NCBI GenBank assembly: GCA_003241485.1
Contig: QFQD01000007.1
Location: forward strand, 1-64,000
Length of the DNA: 64,000 bases
Source: Ancylobacter novellus
Lineage (GTDB): Bacteria > Pseudomonadota > Alphaproteobacteria > Rhizobiales > Xanthobacteraceae
Reading direction: 5' to 3'
Shown here: positions 57,724 through 64,000 of the stretch, one piece after another
Numbering within the stretch: the first letter of the stretch is position 1
Layout: each line of letters opens with the position of its first letter
Made by a program: the position numbers and the translations under genes
The notes under the pieces: generated by a model
What the model saw: only the letters and a program-made list of their open reading frames with translations
Databases searched by the model: none
What the model was told of the DNA's origin: nothing

Positions 57724-59705
57724 ATGGAGGACGGCGCCCGCCTGGAGACGCAACGGCTCGACGCGCTACCGGCGGCCACGCGCCCCATCGCGCCCGAGGC
57801 GTCGCTGCGACCGATCGTCGAACTCGACGATGTGAGCCGGATCTACCCCAATGGCGACACGGTGGTGCGCGCGCTGGACCGCGTGTCGCTCGCCATCATG
57901 CCCGGCGAGTTCGTCGCCATCATGGGCCAGTCGGGCTCGGGCAAATCGACGCTGATGAACATCGTCGGCTGCCTCGACCGCCCCTCCTCCGGCGCCTATC
58001 GGGTCGACGGCGTCGATGTCGCCGAGCTGGGCAAGGACGAACTGGCGGCGCTACGCTGCTCGACCTTCGGCTTCGTGTTCCAGCGCTACAACCTGCTCCC
58101 CAGTCTCACCGCCGCTGAAAACGTCGAGATTCCCGCGATCTATGCCGGCGCGCCGAAAGAGCAGCGGATCGGCCGGGCGCACACGCTGCTGGAGCGGCTC
58201 GGCCTCGGCGAGCGCAGCGAACATCGCCCGAGCCAGCTTTCCGGCGGCCAGCAGCAGCGCGTCTCCATCGCCCGCGCGCTGATGAACGCCGCCCCCATCA
58301 TCCTCGCCGACGAGCCGACCGGCGCGTTGGATTCGCGTTCCGGCGAGGAGGTGCTGGCTCTGCTGAAAGAGCTGAACACTGACGGCCACACCGTCATCCT
58401 CATCACCCACGATCCTGATGTCGCCGCCCATGCCCGCCGCATCGTGCGCTTCCAGGATGGCCGCATCGTCGCCGACGAGCGGCATGAGGCCGAGCCCGCC
58501 CGCAACCCCATGCCGGCGGCGGGCCCCGCGCGCAGCAGCGGCCTGCGGCGCTTCGTGCCGGACCTCGGCGAGGCGGTGCGCATGGCGTTCGCCTCGATGC
58601 ACGCCAACATCTTCCGCACCGCGCTGACGCTGTGCTGGCGGTCGGCGATGGCGGCAAGCAGAGCGTGCTCGACCGCATCTCGCAGATCGGCACGAACCTT
58701 TTGATCGTGCGCCCCGGCGCTCCCGGCATCCGCACCTCGGGCGACAACGCGACGCTGCTGCCGGAGGACGCCGAGGCGCTGCGCGCCATACCCGGCATCA
58801 GCGCCGTGGCCCCGGAGCGCTCGGGTCGCTACACGCTGCGCTTCGGCTCGGAGGATTATTTCACCTCGGTCGCCGGCACGAGCGCGGAATATCTCACCGC
58901 TCGCGACTGGCCGGTCGCGCGCGGCGTCATGTTCGACGCCGCCGATGTGCGTGCCTACGCCCCTGTCATCGTGCTCGGCCAGACGGTGGCAACGAACCTG
59001 TTCGGCGAGAGCGATCCGCTCGGGCGGTACATTCTGGTGAAGAACGTGCCCTATGAAGTGATCGGCGTTCTCTCCGCCCGCGGCGCCAATGCCTTCGGCC
59101 AGGATCAGGACGATGTGGCGCTGGTGCCGATCTCGACGGGCTTCGTGCGGGTGTTCGGCCGGCGCTTCGTCAATTCCATCACGGTGAAGGTGGAGGACGC
59201 GGCCGACATTCCCCGGGTTGAAAACGAGGTCAACCGCATCATCGCCGAACGCCATAAGGCGGAGGATTTCCAGGTGCGCAACACGGCGCAGTTCCTGGAA
59301 ACGGCCGTGGAGACGCAGAACACGCTGACCCTCGTGCTCGGCTGCGTCGCCGCCATCTCGCTGCTGGTGGCGGGTATCGGCGTGATGAACATCATGCTGG
59401 TGAGCGTGACCGAGCGCACCCGCGAAATCGGCATCCGGATGGCGACCGGCGCGCGCATGAGCAACATCATGCTGCAGTTCAATACCGAGGCGCTTGTGGT
59501 GTGCGGCGTCGGCGGGGCGGTGGGCGTGGCGCTCGGCATCGGCGTGGCGCTGATGCTGGAGAGTCTCGGCGTCAACGTTCTGCTCTCGCTGCTGCCGCCG
59601 CTGCTCGCTTTCGGCTGCGCCTTCCTCACCGGCCTCATCTTCGGCTACCTGCCGGCCCGCAAGGCGGCCGGGCTCGATCCGGTGGTGGCACTGGCCTACG
59701 AATAG
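57724..59705 (+). pseudogene. macB: macB, ABC efflux ATPase-permease, disrupted by an internal deletion and frameshift
   Basis: MacB is normally one 640-residue protein. Here the reading frame splits. 57724-58704 encodes an intact ATPase (Walker A GQSGSGKST, signature LSGGQQQR, Walker B ILADEPTGALD) and then runs to NIFRTALTL before going out of frame. 58632-59705 continues the permease from MLAVGDGGKQSVLDRIS to the C-terminus, with the FtsX-like helices intact. About 12 residues of the first transmembrane helix (expected LGIVIGVA-like) are absent, equal to about 37 bp lost near 58630. Codon use is normal on both sides. The ATPase half could still be made; a working transporter is unlikely unless the assembly is wrong. 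Confidence 0.85.
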
Positions 59706-59791
59706 GCGGAGCCTGCATCGGCTCAGGGCCTTGCCCCTTGCCGCCCGAACGTTTAGGCGAAACGCGGATGAACGCGGCGGGAGGCTCTGGG

Positions 59792-61066
59792 ATGAACGTA
59801 TTACTGCTCGGCTCGGGTGGCCGCGAGCATGCCCTTGCCTGGAAGCTGGCCCAGAGCCCGCTCATGGATGCCTTCTTCGCCGTGCCGGGCAATCCCGGCA
59901 TTGCCGCGCACGCGACATGCTTCGAGAACATCCCGCTCACCGACCACGACGCTATCGTCGCGCTGTGCGGGGCCGAGAAGATTGACCTTGTGGTGGTCGG
60001 TCCCGAGGCGCCGCTGGTCGATGGCATTGCGGATCGGCTGATCGCTGAGGGCATCGCGGTCTTCGGCCCTCGCCAGGTGGCGGCGCAGCTGGAAGGCTCC
60101 AAGCTGTTCACCAAGGAACTGTGCAAGGCGCATGATATCCCGACCGCCGCCTTCGGCCGCTTTGTCGACCGCGAGCAGGCCCGCGCCTTCGTGCGCCAGC
60201 AGGGCGCGCCCATCGTGCTGAAGGCCGACGGGCTGATGGCGGGCAAGGGCGTCATCGTGGCCCTGACGCTCGAGGAGGCGCTTGCCGGTGTCGACGAGGT
60301 CTTCGACATGGGCGGCCTCGGCACGGAGATCCTGATTGAAGAATTTCTGGAGGGCGAGGAAGTCTCGTTCTTCTGTCTGGTCGATGGCGAGACCGTGCTG
60401 CCCTTCGGTTCGGCGCAGGATCACAAACGCGCCTTCGATGGCGACGAAGGGCCGAACACCGGTGGCATGGGCGCCTATTCTCCCGCGCCGGTTTTCACCG
60501 CCGAACTCGAGCGCCGCACCCTGCACGAGATCATCAAGCCGACCGCCCGCGCGCTGGCCGATGCAGAAAGCCCCTATCGCGGCGTGCTGTTCGCCGGGCT
60601 GATGCTGACCGCGCAGGGGCCCAAGCTGATCGAATACAATGTCCGCTTCGGCGATCCCGAATGCCAGGTGCTGATGCTCCGGCTTGAAGGCGACCTGCTG
60701 CCGCTGCTGCATGCCGTCGCCACCGGGCAGCTGGAGAATCAGGACATCGCCCTGAAGCCGGAAGCGGCCATCACCGTCGTCTATGCCGCACGCGGCTATC
60801 CCGGCGCTTACGCGAAGGGCTCGCGCATTGCCGGCATTGCCGAGGCAGAGACCATTCCTGGTGCCAAGGTGTTCCATGCCGGGACCAAGCGGTCGGGCGA
60901 CGACATTGTCGCCAATGGCGGCCGGGTGCTTAACGTCACCGCCATCGGCGCCAATGTCGCCGAGGCCCGCGAGCGCGCCTATGACGCTGCCGCGCGGATC
61001 GACTGGCCGGAAGGGTTTTACCGCACCGACATCGCCTGGCGCGCGCTCGGGGCGGAACCCACATAG
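59792..61066 (+). CDS. purD: Phosphoribosylamine-glycine ligase
   Basis: PurD makes glycinamide ribonucleotide, the second step of purine synthesis. The 424-residue ATP-grasp product has MNVLLLGSGGREHALAWKL, GPEAPLVDGIADRL, LKADGLMAGKGV near residue 145 and EYNVRFGDPECQ. GGGAGG precedes the ATG at 59792; ATG at 59768 is in frame but less well placed. It stands alone between macB and the patatin gene. Confidence 0.97.
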   Translation: MNVLLLGSGGREHALAWKLAQSPLMDAFFAVPGNPGIAAHATCFENIPLTDHDAIVALCGAEKIDLVVVGPEAPLVDGIADRLIAEGIAVFGPRQVAAQLEGSKLFTKELCKAHDIPTAAFGRFVDREQARAFVRQQGAPIVLKADGLMAGKGVIVALTLEEALAGVDEVFDMGGLGTEILIEEFLEGEEVSFFCLVDGETVLPFGSAQDHKRAFDGDEGPNTGGMGAYSPAPVFTAELERRTLHEIIKPTARALADAESPYRGVLFAGLMLTAQGPKLIEYNVRFGDPECQVLMLRLEGDLLPLLHAVATGQLENQDIALKPEAAITVVYAARGYPGAYAKGSRIAGIAEAETIPGAKVFHAGTKRSGDDIVANGGRVLNVTAIGANVAEARERAYDAAARIDWPEGFYRTDIAWRALGAEPT

Positions 61067-61110
61067 GAACGGGCGTCCGGCCATTCAAACAAATGCCGTG
61101 GTGGGGTGAC

Positions 61111-62052
61111 ATGGGAAAGCGCATGGACGATCTCTCCGCCGCCCCCCGGCAACATCGCACGCTGCCCCCCGCGCCCGATTCCCATCACGGTCTCACCGTC
61201 TCGGACGAGCATGGGCCCGCGCCGGCCCCGCCCGGCCCGCGCATCGCTGTCGCGCTCGGCTCGGGCGGCGCACGCGGCCTCTCGCATATTCTGGTGCTGG
61301 AAGCGCTGGACGAGCTGGGCGTGAAGCCGGTGGCGCTGGCCGGCGCCTCAATCGGCGCGCTGTTCGCCAGCGTCTATGCCTCGGGCATGCCGGCGAAGGA
61401 TCTGCGCCAGCTCGTCGGCCACACGCTGCGCAATCGCGGCGAGGTGATGCGGCGTCTGCTGGCGGCACGGGTGGGGCGCATCTCCCATCTCTTCGCCGGG
61501 CTGGGCAATCCGGTGCTGATCGATGCCGAGCAGATGATCGCCGGCTTCCTTCCCGACATCGTGCCGGAGAATTTCGAGGAACTCGGCATTCCGCTGCAGG
61601 TGGTGGCGACCGACTATTGGGGCCGCTGCGAGCGCATGTTCGAGCAGGGCCATATCCGCCCGGCGGTGGCGGCCTCGCTCGCCATACCCGGCCTGATGCG
61701 CCCGGTGCAGCATGGCGGCCATACGCTGGTCGATGGCGGCGCGGTCAACCCGCTGCCTTTCGACCTCTTGCGGACCAAGGCCGACCTCGTCATCGCGGTC
61801 GACATCACCGGCGGCCACGGCGCGGAGATGCGCGGCGTGCCCGCACCCTTCGAGGCGATGTTCGCCACGCTGCAGATCATGGCGAGCTCGATCGTCGGCG
61901 AGAAGCTGAAGGCGGGCGCGCCGGACGTGCTGATCCGGCCCAATGTGCACGATTTCCGCGTGCTCGATTTCTTTCGCGCCCCGGCGATCTTCAAGGCCTC
62001 GGAGCCGATCAAGGACGAGGTGAAGCGGCGGCTGGAAGCGGTTCTGGGCTGA
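61111..62052 (+). CDS. Patatin-like phospholipase (RssA type)
   Basis: A 313-residue patatin-fold lipid acyl hydrolase. The oxyanion hole is in GSGGARGLSHI, the Ser nucleophile in AGASIGALFAS, and the catalytic Asp in VDGGAVNPLPFD. The first 45 or so residues are Pro/His-rich and variable. I prefer ATG 61111 (GGGGTGAC upstream); ATG 61093 is in frame. No signal peptide is seen. Its stop is directly next to the stop of the convergent UPF0060 gene, with no spacer. Confidence 0.9.
   Translation: MGKRMDDLSAAPRQHRTLPPAPDSHHGLTVSDEHGPAPAPPGPRIAVALGSGGARGLSHILVLEALDELGVKPVALAGASIGALFASVYASGMPAKDLRQLVGHTLRNRGEVMRRLLAARVGRISHLFAGLGNPVLIDAEQMIAGFLPDIVPENFEELGIPLQVVATDYWGRCERMFEQGHIRPAVAASLAIPGLMRPVQHGGHTLVDGGAVNPLPFDLLRTKADLVIAVDITGGHGAEMRGVPAPFEAMFATLQIMASSIVGEKLKAGAPDVLIRPNVHDFRVLDFFRAPAIFKASEPIKDEVKRRLEAVLG

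Positions 62053-64000
<1,948 letters not shown>

Overview
This is high-GC, densely packed chromosomal DNA of an alphaproteobacterium. It is most likely a Hyphomicrobiales (Rhizobiales) member close to the Xanthobacteraceae (Ancylobacter/Starkeya type); this placement is inference from gene content. The pointers are an NAD-dependent molybdenum formate dehydrogenase operon (fds), a homospermidine synthase paired with a eukaryote-type ornithine decarboxylase, an intracellular PHB depolymerase, a class II EPSP synthase, an aerobic cobalamin gene (cobF), and the block trpFBA-accD-folC with an AccD whose zinc ribbon is degenerate. Nothing indicates a plasmid, phage, insertion sequence or CRISPR array.

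Layout. 1-1517 (-) is comM, cut by the window edge. 1773-7838 (+) is the fdsGBA-fdhD-fdsD formate dehydrogenase operon, followed by a terminator and a Kef-type antiporter (8132-9970). 9999-13395 (-) is gnd-zwf-HAD phosphatase. 14110-14185 is tRNA-Ala(GGC). 14348-18498 holds a TIGR02300 protein, then aroA-cmk-CMD protein-cobF. A CSS-EAL phosphodiesterase (18511-20073, -) and rpsA (20739-22445, +) follow. 22525-33645 is accessory metabolism: acetyltransferase, hemH, two GSTs, hss, phaZ, a GNAT enzyme, odc, and a gamma-glutamyltransferase relative. 33796-36274 is a phosphonate trio without the C-P lyase core. 36478-38251 is sppA-ihfB-lapA-like. 38269-42121 is an ornithine cyclodeaminase relative and sbp-cysT-cysW without cysA. 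42404-47630 is trpF-trpB-trpA-accD-folC. 47730-52278 contains infC (probable ATT start), a hydrolase, rsmD and a pseudouridine synthase with a very long repeat tail. 52427-56339 has tadA, a polyprenyl synthase, a DUF2007 protein, a methyltransferase, an S49 peptidase and a small membrane protein. 56509-59705 is macA plus a broken macB. 59792-64000 has purD, a patatin, a UPF0060 protein, ispE and the start of rimP.

How it works together. Formate is oxidised to CO2 with NADH production by FdsGBA; FdhD sulfurates the cofactor and FdsD supports maturation. The gnd-zwf pair supplies NAD(P)H from sugar phosphates. Odc makes putrescine and Hss turns it into homospermidine. The conserved block aroA-cmk-rpsA-sppA-ihfB-lapA-trpFBA-accD-folC is present in order but is split by three insertions of accessory genes.

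Most worth checking: the internal deletion and frameshift in macB; the candidate regulatory leader before odc; the promoter, operator and terminator-like hairpin stacked before rimP; the ATT start of infC; the 14-copy 39-bp repeat in the pseudouridine synthase; a LysR-type palindrome before fds; a hairpin that hides the ribosome binding site of a small proline-rich protein; and a small family of extragenic palindromes.
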